Positions 1-7,888 are shown, counted from the first letter of the stretch. The stretch is 42,274 nt of DNA from DTU018 sp964618175 (GCA_964618175.1 CAZTZX010000008.1:1-42274); one strand, 5' to 3'. A program made the numbers and translations. The notes: generated from the sequence alone by a model not told the origin.

Positions 1-66
1 GGGTGGGTTTACCACATCTGTTTTAGTTAAGTGCCTGGCAAGTTGCAAGTCGAACCGCTAGTTCTT

Positions 67-84
67 AGGCTCCCAGGGGAGCCT
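67..84 (+). promoter_or_regulatory. Perfect hairpin just upstream of the small ORF's ribosome binding site
   Basis: AGGCTCCC (67-74) and GGGAGCCT (77-84) pair perfectly around a 2-nt loop, four bases before the AAGGAGGG ribosome binding site of the small ORF at 105. There is no T-run, so it is not a terminator. It could stabilise the mRNA or affect ribosome access. Function is unknown. Confidence 0.4.
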
Positions 85-104
85 GGCAAGGAGGGTGAGG
101 CATT

Positions 105-242
105 ATGATAAGGGCTTTACTGAGCTTTCTAAAGATCCATTTCTCTGTGTCCCGACCCTGGAAACCAGAAGACGATCTGGATTTCCAATTCTGGATGGAT
201 CAGCACGGTCTGACCAGCACGCAAAGAGATTTACTGGAATAG
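105..242 (+). CDS. Small hypothetical protein, 45 aa
   Basis: An ATG at 105 lies 9 nt after a near-perfect AAGGAGG (89-95) and opens a 45-codon frame ending in TAG. An intrinsic terminator follows at 283-305, so ribosome binding site, ORF and terminator form a complete small gene. The product begins MIRALLSFLKIHFSVSRPWK, a short amphipathic or hydrophobic start. An acidic, Asp- and Gln-containing C-terminal half follows. I recognise no family. The hairpin at 67-84 directly precedes the ribosome binding site. Confidence 0.5.
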   Translation: MIRALLSFLKIHFSVSRPWKPEDDLDFQFWMDQHGLTSTQRDLLE

Positions 243-282
243 TAAAGAAAATGATACTTTAAAAAGAATATGATATGATTGC

Positions 283-305
283 GCCCGTTACTGACGGGCT
301 TTTTT
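283..305 (+). terminator. Rho-independent terminator of the small ORF
   Basis: GCCCGT (283-288) pairs with ACGGGC (294-299) across a 5-nt loop, followed by six T residues (300-305). The T-run favours the plus strand. The end of the convergent LysE-type gene abuts it. Confidence 0.8.
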
Positions 306-951
306 ATGTCGTTAAGCCTGAGTAGAAGAAATATAGGCCTAAACCCAGCATGAATAAGCCGCAGCCAACCAGCAACCCCTGATAGACCCGGGGGGATAAT
401 AAAGTTTGACCTTTACTGACCGCCAAAGCTACCAGGGTATACCAGGCCAGATCAGATAGTATGTGACCTGAGAAGAATGATGTTATTCCCGAAAGGCCGC
501 TATTCAGAGCAAAGGTCAGATACCCCAGCCCAATGGTGGCCCACCAGATAGTCCAGTAGGGATTGGAAAGAGATATAAATATGCCGGCTAAAACAGGATG
601 CATGGATACCGGTGCAGAGACAGATCCATCCGCATTGTTAGCCTGAATTGTACTTAGTCGGCCTGACCATACGTCCCTTATCATGGTAATGCCCAGATAT
701 ACCAGGAAAACTCCGCCGACCAATGCAATGACCATGGTCACCGTGGGTTGAACCAGGAATTGGGCAATTCCAGCCAAAAGGGCTGCTATCAGTGCCAGTT
801 CCAGTAGAGCATGGCCCAACACTATCAGGGGCCCGGCCCCCCAACCTCTTTCTGCACTGGAAACCATGGTAGCAGTCAGTAATGGCCCGGGCATCATGGC
901 CCCGGATAAGCCGACAACAAAGGCGGTAGTAAATAAAGCGGTTGTTTGCAT
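304..951 (-). CDS. LysE/RhtB-family amino acid exporter
   Basis: A 215-aa polytopic membrane protein with about six hydrophobic segments. The N-terminus (TAFVVGLSGAMMPGPLLTAT) carries the P-G-P signature in the first helix that is typical of the LysE/RhtB/homoserine-threonine exporter superfamily. A second family-like stretch, SLSNPYWTIWW, is the usual 'NP.' motif after helix 3. Its expected role is proton-driven efflux of an amino acid or related metabolite; the substrate cannot be read from sequence. The ATG at 951 has a GAGG ribosome binding site about 10 nt upstream. It stands alone, divergent from the HtrA gene and convergent with the small ORF. Confidence 0.88.
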   Translation of the reverse strand: MQTTALFTTAFVVGLSGAMMPGPLLTATMVSSAERGWGAGPLIVLGHALLELALIAALLAGIAQFLVQPTVTMVIALVGGVFLVYLGITMIRDVWSGRLSTIQANNADGSVSAPVSMHPVLAGIFISLSNPYWTIWWATIGLGYLTFALNSGLSGITSFFSGHILSDLAWYTLVALAVSKGQTLLSPRVYQGLLVGCGLFMLGLGLYFFYSGLTT

Positions 952-1119
952 AAGTAAGCTACCTCTAAATGGAAATTATCGCTCATAATTATATAGATTT
1001 ATCCGCTTTTGTGCAAACCTTGTGGGGGATCAGTAGACAATTAATGGAAATTTAAGTGGTGGATAAAAAAAGTCTAAAAATTATCGCTAAGTTTTCACGG
1101 AACATTCACATTTCTTGGT

Positions 1120-1125
1120 TATAAT
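1120..1125 (+). promoter_or_regulatory. Candidate -10 box for the HtrA gene
   Basis: A consensus TATAAT lies 38 bases before the GTG start of the protease. No good TTGACA-like -35 is visible at 16-18 bp; the bases there read CGGAAC. That is faintly like an ECF-sigma GGAAC box, as might suit an envelope-stress gene, but this is speculative. Confidence 0.4.
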
Positions 1126-1163
1126 GATCAACAGGGGACTACCAGAAAGGAGCTGAATTACAA

Positions 1164-2330
1164 GTGAAGAAATTTACCAAAATCATCATTTTGTTTGTTA
1201 TAGCATTCGTTTTAGGGGGAGCGTTTGTGGCTGATCAACAGGGAACCTCTCTGTGGGGGGCTCTGACAGGCAAGGAGGCTTCCCCCGTAGTGGAAGTAGG
1301 CAAATCTCAAGATGCCGTAAGTGCTTCCTTACCTCTCGCCCAGGGCGCTATGACGGTAGCTGATATCGTCGAAAAGGCCAGCCCGGCAGTAGTAAATGTC
1401 AAGGCTAAAGTACAGGTGAGTGCAATGGCCGATAATCCGTTTTTTAATGATCCTTTTTTTCGGCAGTTCTTTGGTGACCAGTTCCGATACGACAACAGTC
1501 CGCGCTATGAAACTGGTATTGGCACAGGATTCTTAATAACCAAAGACGGGTATATACTAACCAATCAACACGTTGTTGAAGATGCTGTTTCGGTATCAGT
1601 TCAGCTCAATGGAAAAACCGAGGAAACTCCAGCTAAGGTCGTAGGGCAGGATAGAGAACTAGACCTGGCAGTGCTGAAAATAGAAGGGAACAACTATCCA
1701 GTACTAAGCCTAGGGGATTCCGATAAGATGCGAGTGGGCGAATGGGTAATTGCCATAGGTCAGCCTTATGGGTTGGATCATACTGTAACTACCGGAGTTG
1801 TTTCAGCCACTGGCCGCCCCATCACTATAGAGGATCGCAATTACAAGAATTTGATCCAGACAGATGCTGCTATTAACCCCGGCAATTCCGGAGGGCCGTT
1901 GCTAAACCTGCGCGGTGAAGTCATAGCCATCAATACGGCTGTTAATGTTCAGGCACAGGGTATTGGGTTTGCCATTCCCACCAGTACAGTAAGCGAGGTC
2001 TTAAAGGATCTGATCAGTGGAAACAAAATCGTGCGTCCCTTCCTGGGAATAAGTATGAGTGATATAAATGATGAGGTAAGAGCCGAAGTTGGACTGAGCA
2101 CTGATATCCAGGGAGTGCTGATAGTAGAGGTGGTCAGCGGCAGCGCTGCGGCCCAGGCTGGTGTAGCGCGGATGGATGTTATTACCGCTATTGACGGAAC
2201 TAAAATAGAATCGGGCACTAACCTGCAAGAAATAGTTTCAAGACACAAAGTAGGTGAAAAAATCACCCTGGAGATCATTCGCCAGGGTAACCCCATCACC
2301 CTATCAGCCACCCTACAAGCCAAACCGTAA
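1164..2330 (+). CDS. htrA: HtrA/DegP-like serine protease with PDZ domain
   Basis: A membrane-anchored envelope quality-control protease of 388 aa. Residues 5-22 form one N-terminal membrane or signal-anchor helix, placing the protease outside the membrane. The trypsin-like domain (about 65-285) has the complete triad: His136 in TNQHVVED, Asp167 in RELDLAV, and Ser242 in NPGNSGGP. One PDZ domain follows (about 293-385). A Phe-rich insert (NPFFNDPFFRQFFGDQF, 91-107) corresponds to the LA-loop region of DegP-type enzymes. The start is GTG with AAAGGAG 11 nt upstream. It is monocistronic with its own terminator. The role in degrading misfolded envelope proteins is known for the family; the targets here are unknown. 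Confidence 0.95.
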   Translation: MKKFTKIIILFVIAFVLGGAFVADQQGTSLWGALTGKEASPVVEVGKSQDAVSASLPLAQGAMTVADIVEKASPAVVNVKAKVQVSAMADNPFFNDPFFRQFFGDQFRYDNSPRYETGIGTGFLITKDGYILTNQHVVEDAVSVSVQLNGKTEETPAKVVGQDRELDLAVLKIEGNNYPVLSLGDSDKMRVGEWVIAIGQPYGLDHTVTTGVVSATGRPITIEDRNYKNLIQTDAAINPGNSGGPLLNLRGEVIAINTAVNVQAQGIGFAIPTSTVSEVLKDLISGNKIVRPFLGISMSDINDEVRAEVGLSTDIQGVLIVEVVSGSAAAQAGVARMDVITAIDGTKIESGTNLQEIVSRHKVGEKITLEIIRQGNPITLSATLQAKP

Positions 2331-2347
2331 GGGCAAGTAACTATGAG

Positions 2348-2371
2348 ACCCGGGCAAACGCCCGGGTTTTT
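2348..2371 (+). terminator. Terminator after the HtrA gene
   Basis: ACCCGGGC (2348-2355) and GCCCGGGT (2360-2367) form a perfect 8-bp stem with an AAAC loop, followed by five T residues. It sits 17 bases after the protease stop codon. Confidence 0.92.
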
Positions 2372-2380
2372 AGTATGCAT

Positions 2381-2773
2381 TCAGTGAAAGGTGGACATAT
2401 ACCAAGTAGTAAGGTGCAGGCCAGTAAGATGCCAGACAGCCACCAGACTGTACAGCGTTGCTACCAGGGCAGAGGCCGCCAAAGCCCGCTGAAAATTTAT
2501 CTGCGCATAGATGGTGATGATGGTTACGAAGACAGCCGCCACCGCAACTTTAAGCAATACGGCACCGGCAGGGGTTGCTTCCAGTAAATATCGCATCAGC
2601 GGATTACCTTCCACAGCCAGACCCTCCCGGATTAGCTGTATGGTATGGATGATGTCATACAAGTTGAGGTAAATGATGAGAAACAGCAACATCATTAAAT
2701 AGAGTTGCTGGCGCGCTGGATTCTGAGCTGAGATTGTCATTGATCTATCAAACATCCTCATAGCGAACTTCAT
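2381..2773 (-). CDS. DUF5658-like small membrane protein
   Basis: A 130-aa protein with three or four hydrophobic helices (about 24-43, 70-90, 95-115) separated by a short loop, EGNPLMRYLLE. The loop resembles the conserved 'E.NP.m.y' stretch of DUF5658 family membrane proteins. Function is unknown for the family. The start is uncertain: ATG codons occur at residues 1, 5, 7 and 12 and none has a convincing ribosome binding site. It lies at the 3' end of the minus-strand surface-fibre locus, 107 bp after the LPXTG protein, so membership in that locus is only positional. Its end faces the HtrA terminator. Confidence 0.6.
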   Translation of the reverse strand: MKFAMRMFDRSMTISAQNPARQQLYLMMLLFLIIYLNLYDIIHTIQLIREGLAVEGNPLMRYLLEATPAGAVLLKVAVAAVFVTIITIYAQINFQRALAASALVATLYSLVAVWHLTGLHLTTWYMSTFH

Positions 2774-2880
2774 CGGATTATTGTTACTATATTCATAAGA
2801 TCACCATACTATGATCCGGATATTCACCTGGACAGAAATAGCGGCATTCATCTCGAACACCGCATGGAGAAACCAGTTGC

Positions 2881-3666
2881 TTATTTACCTATTTTCCTTA
2901 TTAACGCTCCCACACTGCCCAGACAGGATCCAATACCCAGGAAGAGCAACATGCCGCCCCCGGTGAGTGGCAGTTCATCCAGGGCATCAATTAAGTTAGG
3001 TGCTTCAGCAGGGGATTGGGTAGGGGGCTCTGGTAATACTGCCACTTCTTTCTTTTCAAATGGTTCGTCAGGAGGCGGCTCGTTATCATCCCCAGGGGGA
3101 TCATTCGGGGGGTTATTGGGAGGATCATAGGGTGGATCGTATGGAGGATCGTCCGGTGGTCCGCCTCCATCAGTTTGCTGATAAACCAGCTTTATTTGAA
3201 AGCGATACTCTGCGGCTTGATCTGCATTTTGGCGAATGCGGGCGATGACCCTTATAGACTGCTGGCTGTTCTTATCCAGGGTTTTGTTTTTTAAGGACTG
3301 ACCTTCGCCATCGGTGACAGCCACCAAGACACAGTCGGGCTTATCAATAAGCTCAATACCTACGCACTCGGCGGGTTTACCGGAGATGTTGGTTACTTTC
3401 GCTTCTACCCAAGCCTGATAACCTGGGTAGCCGTTTAAGATGGTATATTCCAGGTAATTATTCCCGGTCAGGCGGCATTCCAGGGTGCCGATATCAGCAG
3501 GTGAGTTGGGATTGCCGGGATCCAAATAATCAAGAGTGCCGGGGAGATCACTGGATTGGAATTCAGGCATCCAATCCACCAGGTCTTTTGGTTGATCAGC
3601 CAGAGCCGCTGAAATGGGCACCAGGCTCAGGAATATGGTCATTAGTAAACAAGCCAGCTTTTTCAT
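2881..3666 (-). CDS. LPXTG-anchored surface protein with a TasA-like subunit domain and Pro-rich stalk
   Basis: A 261-aa secreted protein with every part of a sortase substrate. There is a signal peptide (1-23), a beta-type domain (about 45-165), and a Pro/Asp-rich stalk with repeated PPYDPP/PPNNPP units (170-202). Then come LPLTG (232-236), a hydrophobic helix and a basic RKIGK tail. The core shares DPGNPN..IG.L and NGYPGYQ..V with the SipW-type subunit at 6420-7163, so the two are paralogues. I infer it links the fibre to peptidoglycan. No sortase lies in the window. The ribosome binding site GGAAGGTGAG precedes the ATG. Confidence 0.8.
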   Translation of the reverse strand: MKKLACLLMTIFLSLVPISAALADQPKDLVDWMPEFQSSDLPGTLDYLDPGNPNSPADIGTLECRLTGNNYLEYTILNGYPGYQAWVEAKVTNISGKPAECVGIELIDKPDCVLVAVTDGEGQSLKNKTLDKNSQQSIRVIARIRQNADQAAEYRFQIKLVYQQTDGGGPPDDPPYDPPYDPPNNPPNDPPGDDNEPPPDEPFEKKEVAVLPEPPTQSPAEAPNLIDALDELPLTGGGMLLFLGIGSCLGSVGALIRKIGK

Positions 3667-3846
3667 CCGCTCACCTTCCTCTTGTCATATATATGTAAAT
3701 TACAGGCAGATAATTCAAGTATCACTCCATAAGTACGGCTCAAGAATATAGAAAATAGAGTCATTGGTCATTGCGATGAAAATGCTTTTGAGCTGTCATT
3801 GCCCCCTTCGGGGACTACTGGTATTCGCTCACGCTCATGACTATTG

Positions 3847-3925
3847 TTGCGAGCGAAGCGTGGCAATCTCTAAGCTCAAACCGTAGATAGTGACAGAGAT
3901 CGCCACGTCGCTACGCTCCTCGCGA
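3847..3925. repeat. Intergenic palindromic repeat (REP/MITE-like)
   Basis: The arm at 3847-3870 (starting TTGCGAGCGAAGCG) is an imperfect inverted copy of the arm at 3896-3925 (ending CGCTCCTCGCGA). They are separated by about 25 bp. The wording is that of short palindromic repeats dispersed between genes in many clostridial genomes. It occupies most of the 299-bp gap between the DUF5305 and LPXTG genes and could form a long hairpin in the read-through transcript. Confidence 0.6.
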
Positions 3926-3965
3926 TGACAGGCTAGTCTTTTTCGTTAAGATTCATGGTAGCCTA

Positions 3966-5090
3966 TCAAAAATCCATTTCTTCTGTCTTCTTCTTAGCAG
4001 GACTAATATTTTCCGAAACATCATGCTCTGACCATAGTGGTGAAGGACGGTAGGTATAGAGCAAAGGTTCACCGATAACATAGAAGTTGTAGATCCCCTC
4101 TGCCACCATTTCATAAAGGATAGGCTGGCAGATCTCGTCCGCAACTGCTACCAGGTTTTCAAAGGAATCGACCTTTAGCAGCAGGTCTTTAGAGATTCTC
4201 GGTAGGCCTTCGGCAACATGAACAATACGATCGCCGTGCTTCTTGAAAATACCGGCCAATTCACGGGTCAAAGGATCGACCGTTATTCCCCGAGTCACCA
4301 CCAAGGTTCCCGCCAGGAGTATAAGCAAAACACAACTAATTATCAACCAGGTCAAACGGGCTTGTTCAACCCCAGGAATAGGTACGGTCTGCATCTCAGT
4401 TATACTGCCTTCCTTTTTATCTTCTAAGGTGCCTTCTACCATGAAAGAGTTACCTTTGATAGGAATGATCATATAGGGAGCAGCCTGTAGCGGGGTCTCT
4501 CCCTGCTCGGTCTTAACTGTCCCCGTAATATCATAGGTGACCTTCAATTCCACGATATCAGCCGAGAATCTAACTTCCTTTGCGACCGCTTCGACAAAAT
4601 CAGTATAATGCCTAATGTTGATGGGGGCGGCCGTACTCAGTTCCAGCCGATCCTGCTGTACAGAGAAGGGGGTAGCCGGAACCACGCTGTTGTTTATCTC
4701 CCAGGCTTTCACTTTTATTCTTTCTTCACCCTGTTTCTTCTCCACATAGCCGGTCAACCAAGCCGTGGAGGAATACTGCCCTTGGATATTAGCTGGCTTT
4801 TCGCTGGTCATAAGGTAATTAAAGTGGGCCTCGATATAGTCGGTCAGAGGAGTGATATAAGCCTGCCCCGGGCCAGCCGACTGTTGGGGGAAATAGTTGT
4901 TGGGGGTGAAGAAGACCTGATAATCAATCCCAGCGGTGCTTTCAAAGGAATAGACCGGGACTTCCTTTTTTTCCTGGGTAGGCTGCAGGTATTTCATGGC
5001 AGTCATCCCAGCGGTAATTAGAAATAATATAGTAAGGCCAATCAATAAAGCCCGGCGGGTAGTCTTATTTAGATCAAATCTATCTTTCAT
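3966..5090 (-). CDS. DUF5305 family membrane protein of the fibre locus
   Basis: A 374-aa protein with one N-terminal helix (about 13-32), a roughly 220-residue extracytoplasmic beta-rich region, a second helix (about 247-267) and a cytoplasmic C-terminal tail. The order helix, extracellular domain, helix, with the family-like N-terminal 'Y.v.l.pn..y' stretch (DYQVFFTPNNYF), matches DUF5305. From memory, DUF5305 proteins often sit next to SipW-like signal peptidases and SipW-type secreted proteins in Firmicutes and archaea, as here. I infer a membrane assembly or chaperone factor for the subunits. AAGGGG lies 10 nt before the ATG, 39 bp after the peptidase gene, so the two are likely co-transcribed. 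Confidence 0.75.
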   Translation of the reverse strand: MKDRFDLNKTTRRALLIGLTILFLITAGMTAMKYLQPTQEKKEVPVYSFESTAGIDYQVFFTPNNYFPQQSAGPGQAYITPLTDYIEAHFNYLMTSEKPANIQGQYSSTAWLTGYVEKKQGEERIKVKAWEINNSVVPATPFSVQQDRLELSTAAPINIRHYTDFVEAVAKEVRFSADIVELKVTYDITGTVKTEQGETPLQAAPYMIIPIKGNSFMVEGTLEDKKEGSITEMQTVPIPGVEQARLTWLIISCVLLILLAGTLVVTRGITVDPLTRELAGIFKKHGDRIVHVAEGLPRISKDLLLKVDSFENLVAVADEICQPILYEMVAEGIYNFYVIGEPLLYTYRPSPLWSEHDVSENISPAKKKTEEMDF

Positions 5091-5129
5091 AATTGAGGTT
5101 ACCCCTTTCGGATCTGAAAGTAGCTGTGT

Positions 5130-6305
5130 TTAAGTGAAATTGCGTACCTGAATGGTGAGCAGGCCGGCTTTGGGGATAACTGTCACCACTTTACCCTGCA
5201 CAGCTTGCGCTGGAACCGGATCGGTATCTCTTTCCAAGTTACCGTCGCCTTTGGTAATGTATTTCTTTTTGCCTTCCTCGACCGTTTCATCGACTATACG
5301 ATGGGTTACTTTCATGTTGTTGAGAGGAAACATGATCACATCGCCCACCTGGACTTCATCGCCTGTGGCTCGTTTAATGATGACCACATCGCCGATATTC
5401 ATGGTGGGTTGCATGCTGGCACTGACGATCACCCGGGGTGCATAGGCAAATACTCCCATGGAAAACCATAAGATCAGGATGGCTGCCACACCGGTAAAAG
5501 CCCAACCCCACAGGCTCTCGCCCTCATTTATCCGGCGGGTGATTTTGGCGATATCCTCGTTATACAGCTGGTAAACCAGCAGTAGCCCCAATATCGGAGC
5601 TAAAGTACCCAATAGAGTCTGGGGTATCAAACCTTCATTGGGCAGGATAGGGGATAAATACTCCACCGCCACCAGCAGGCCCTTATAGACAATGGCCGGA
5701 AAGGCACCACCCAGATAGGCCAGATAGGTCAAGAGCAGGTTTTGGGATAAATCCGGAAACAAATTGGTTCCTATGAATTTGGTTATAGCCTCAGTGCCTT
5801 GCAGGGTGCTCAGTTTGGTCAGGGGAATGGCTAAAATTGTAAAAAATGAGGCCAGCAGCGGAATCCCAGTCAAGGGGCGGAGGCGAAAGTAGCGATTCAT
5901 CAGCCAGGCCCGGCTCATCTCAGTGGCAATCAGCACTGCCCCTAAGGAAACGAGGTTTATGGCTATACCCATCAGGCGGCGGTCATAGGGACTGTTACCA
6001 AAACCAGCCATCCCTCCCTGCAGCAGAATAGCCAGTATGCCGATAATAGCACATAACACCGCCAGCCAATTAAGGGGTGTCTTATGCCGCAACTTAGCAG
6101 CGGGTCTCACTCTGGGAATGCGAAGCAGGTAAAGTATAAGCAGGGCCCATGTTAGTGAGGGCAGCAGATAGTTGCCAGTAAAGCCTCCCCAGCGCGGCCC
6201 ATAGACTAGGTTATCCAGCAAAAAGGCGGTCAGTAAACCAGCCAGCAATACCAGGGAGTATTTATGTGATTGTCGATATAAAATCATAGCAGGTCTGTTG
6301 ATCAT
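5130..6305 (-). CDS. sipW: ER/archaeal-type (SipW-like) signal peptidase I with polytopic N-terminal extension
   Basis: The C-terminal part (about 280-391) is a signal peptidase of the S26B, SipW type. Catalytic Ser297 is in VSASMQPTM and His335 in KVTHRIVDE, where bacterial LepB enzymes use Lys; a GD box (TKGDGN, 352-357) follows. The first 270 residues are unusual: about seven hydrophobic helices with no recognised domain, whereas B. subtilis SipW is only about 190 aa. It presumably removes the signal peptides of the two upstream-encoded subunits. The ribosome binding site is weak (GGTGAG very close to the ATG at 6305), so an internal ATG at residue 7 is possible. It lies between the subunit genes and the DUF5305 gene. 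Confidence 0.88.
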   Translation of the reverse strand: MINRPAMILYRQSHKYSLVLLAGLLTAFLLDNLVYGPRWGGFTGNYLLPSLTWALLILYLLRIPRVRPAAKLRHKTPLNWLAVLCAIIGILAILLQGGMAGFGNSPYDRRLMGIAINLVSLGAVLIATEMSRAWLMNRYFRLRPLTGIPLLASFFTILAIPLTKLSTLQGTEAITKFIGTNLFPDLSQNLLLTYLAYLGGAFPAIVYKGLLVAVEYLSPILPNEGLIPQTLLGTLAPILGLLLVYQLYNEDIAKITRRINEGESLWGWAFTGVAAILILWFSMGVFAYAPRVIVSASMQPTMNIGDVVIIKRATGDEVQVGDVIMFPLNNMKVTHRIVDETVEEGKKKYITKGDGNLERDTDPVPAQAVQGKVVTVIPKAGLLTIQVRNFT

Positions 6306-6372
6306 GACTCACCGTCTTTTACTGCCATTGATAATATTGCTTTTGTTGACCTATAAAACAGATGTCTAGAGT

Positions 6373-6397
6373 ACAGGAGGGGAGATTCCCCTCCTGT
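6373..6397 (-). promoter_or_regulatory. Strong intercistronic hairpin between subunit and peptidase genes
   Basis: A perfect 10-bp stem (ACAGGAGGGG 6373-6382, CCCCTCCTGT 6388-6397) with a 5-nt loop lies just after the second subunit gene and 67 bp before the peptidase start. No T-run follows on the minus strand. I read it as a 3'-end stabiliser or partial attenuator giving more subunit than peptidase. Confidence 0.5.
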
Positions 6398-6419
6398 TTA
6401 ACCTTTACTCTGCTGTGTC

Positions 6420-7163
6420 TTAGTTATCATAGGGAGGAAAGGGGTAATTATCTTGTCTAGGGAATGTAATCTGGTCTGGCATGGTGTCGAAGTCATATTC
6501 GTTCCACTGTACTCCCTTGAGGGTTAAAGAAAAGTTAGCTGAAGCATTTTGTGGACAAATTGCGCCGCTTTCAAGGTTTTCTATCACACGGAAGACGATC
6601 ATAACCGGGATCTCTTTTCCAGGATCGAGCTGATAACCTTCGAGTTCAACAGTTTTTGCTGTGTCTGCTGGGTCGCGGAATTCTACGAGCAGCCACTCAG
6701 GAATACCGTCCTTCCCGCCTAGTTCCTCAAATTTAACCGGTACGGTTCCTACGTTCTTAATTTTTATATCGACATACTCCTGATAGCCGGGATAACCATT
6801 CTTCAGAGAAATCTGCAGTTTATCATAACGGGATACCTTATCCTGGTCGCCAGTGCCTTCTTCTCTAGCAGACTTCTTAATTACGGTCGTCAGGCTTCCG
6901 ATATTTTTGTTTTCATTGGGGTTGCCTGGATCCATAGTATCCAGACCATCATGATCGTCGTCGGTTCCGTATACATCCCCGTCCTCATAACCGGTGTAAT
7001 TCGGATCAGGATCCACCTGGTGCAGGTCGGCCCACTCCAGATCAACAATACCGGTTTTGGCAGTGGCATCCACATAGAGAGTGTCAAACCACATAGCATA
7101 CGCTCCGCCCAGAGCGGCAAACGCAAATACCAAAGTTAACGCCAGAACTTTAATCTTTTTCAT
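6420..7163 (-). CDS. SipW-dependent-type secreted subunit (TasA/camelysin-like)
   Basis: A 247-aa secreted protein. Its signal peptide (MKKIKVLALTLVFAFAALGG.AYA) is followed by WFDTLYVDATAKTG, the 'W.d.....g....G' start seen in SipW-processed TasA/camelysin-like subunits. The body is acidic and beta-rich. A DDDHDGLD stretch (68-75) resembles a DxDxDG calcium loop. The DPGNPN..IG.L and NGYPGYQ..V.IKIKN motifs (78-140) recur in the LPXTG protein at 2881-3666. The start ATG overlaps the stop of the preceding subunit gene (ATGA), with GGAGGT inside that gene, so the pair is translationally coupled. I infer an extracellular fibre or matrix subunit; polymerisation is not provable here. Confidence 0.82.
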   Translation of the reverse strand: MKKIKVLALTLVFAFAALGGAYAMWFDTLYVDATAKTGIVDLEWADLHQVDPDPNYTGYEDGDVYGTDDDHDGLDTMDPGNPNENKNIGSLTTVIKKSAREEGTGDQDKVSRYDKLQISLKNGYPGYQEYVDIKIKNVGTVPVKFEELGGKDGIPEWLLVEFRDPADTAKTVELEGYQLDPGKEIPVMIVFRVIENLESGAICPQNASANFSLTLKGVQWNEYDFDTMPDQITFPRQDNYPFPPYDN

Positions 7164-7888
7164 TCTACAACCTCCTGAATTTCATTGGTTATGGATTGTT
7201 CAGTCAAATCATTCTCAGTGCCTGACCCATCCATTTCCGATCCATAGAAATTTGTCTCAGAAACATTGTTCTCAGTGACTAATCCATCAGTTTCAGGTGC
7301 CGGGACAGTAATGATACCCTCTACCTGCAGCGGTTGATTCCACCAGCGCTCCAGCTCATCCGCATCTCCATTCCACTGGATGCAGTTAATGTCCAGATCC
7401 AGATGATAGTCTCCAGGTGCTGTTCCGGGAAGGATTTCAATACGAATGTTACCTTTTACGGTCTTGTCCGGATCAATTACCGACTCATCACCGTCCTCAG
7501 GACTAACCGTCACCCACAGAGATTCGAAGGGATACTCTGCGGTGACGATCTTAACGGGTACGGTGCCGTAATTTTTAACCGCAAAGGAATAATTCAATGT
7601 ACTGCCCGCAGCTGCAGTAGCTTCAACGGAGATTTTACCTCCCTCGACTGATAGGTTACCAACCTTGAGAACATTAGAGTCCATCAACATACTGTCTACC
7701 CAGGGATCCCCGGTATCGACCACAAATACCGGTTCGATATGGCCGGTTTTGACGGAACCCTGGATGCTGAGCCCTTCATTCCACGCTGCAATAGCCGGTT
7801 CGATCAAACCTGTACCAGCCAGCAGAGCGACCCCTATGATCAGAGGGTATCCCAGGCTGTATTTGGTTTTTCGCGCCGACTTCGCTAT
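7160..7888 (-). CDS. SipW-type secreted subunit, probable AUA start
   Basis: From the TTG at 7807 the product is 215 aa, but that start cuts the signal peptide in half. Reading upstream in frame gives AKSARKTKYSLGYPLIIGV and then LLAGTGLIEPAIAAW, a complete basic-plus-hydrophobic leader. An ATA codon (7888-7886) lies 9 nt after AAGGAAGG, and an in-frame TGA lies three codons upstream. I therefore set the start at ATA (242 aa); a sequencing error ATG>ATA is the alternative. After the leader it has WNEGLSIQGSVKTG, then a beta-sandwich-like region and a low-complexity Glu/Asn/Ser tail. It is the first gene of the fibre operon and overlaps the next gene by 4 bases. Confidence 0.7.
   Translation of the reverse strand: MAKSARKTKYSLGYPLIIGVALLAGTGLIEPAIAAWNEGLSIQGSVKTGHIEPVFVVDTGDPWVDSMLMDSNVLKVGNLSVEGGKISVEATAAAGSTLNYSFAVKNYGTVPVKIVTAEYPFESLWVTVSPEDGDESVIDPDKTVKGNIRIEILPGTAPGDYHLDLDINCIQWNGDADELERWWNQPLQVEGIITVPAPETDGLVTENNVSETNFYGSEMDGSGTENDLTEQSITNEIQEVVE

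Noticed and set aside
2375..2587. 70-codon plus-strand frame overlapping the DUF5658 gene
   Set aside because: It starts inside the HtrA terminator tail and has no ribosome binding site or family resemblance; the minus-strand membrane protein is the better reading.
4608..5021. 137-codon plus-strand frame
   Set aside because: It is antisense to the DUF5305 gene, with no ribosome binding site and a composition typical of a shadow frame.
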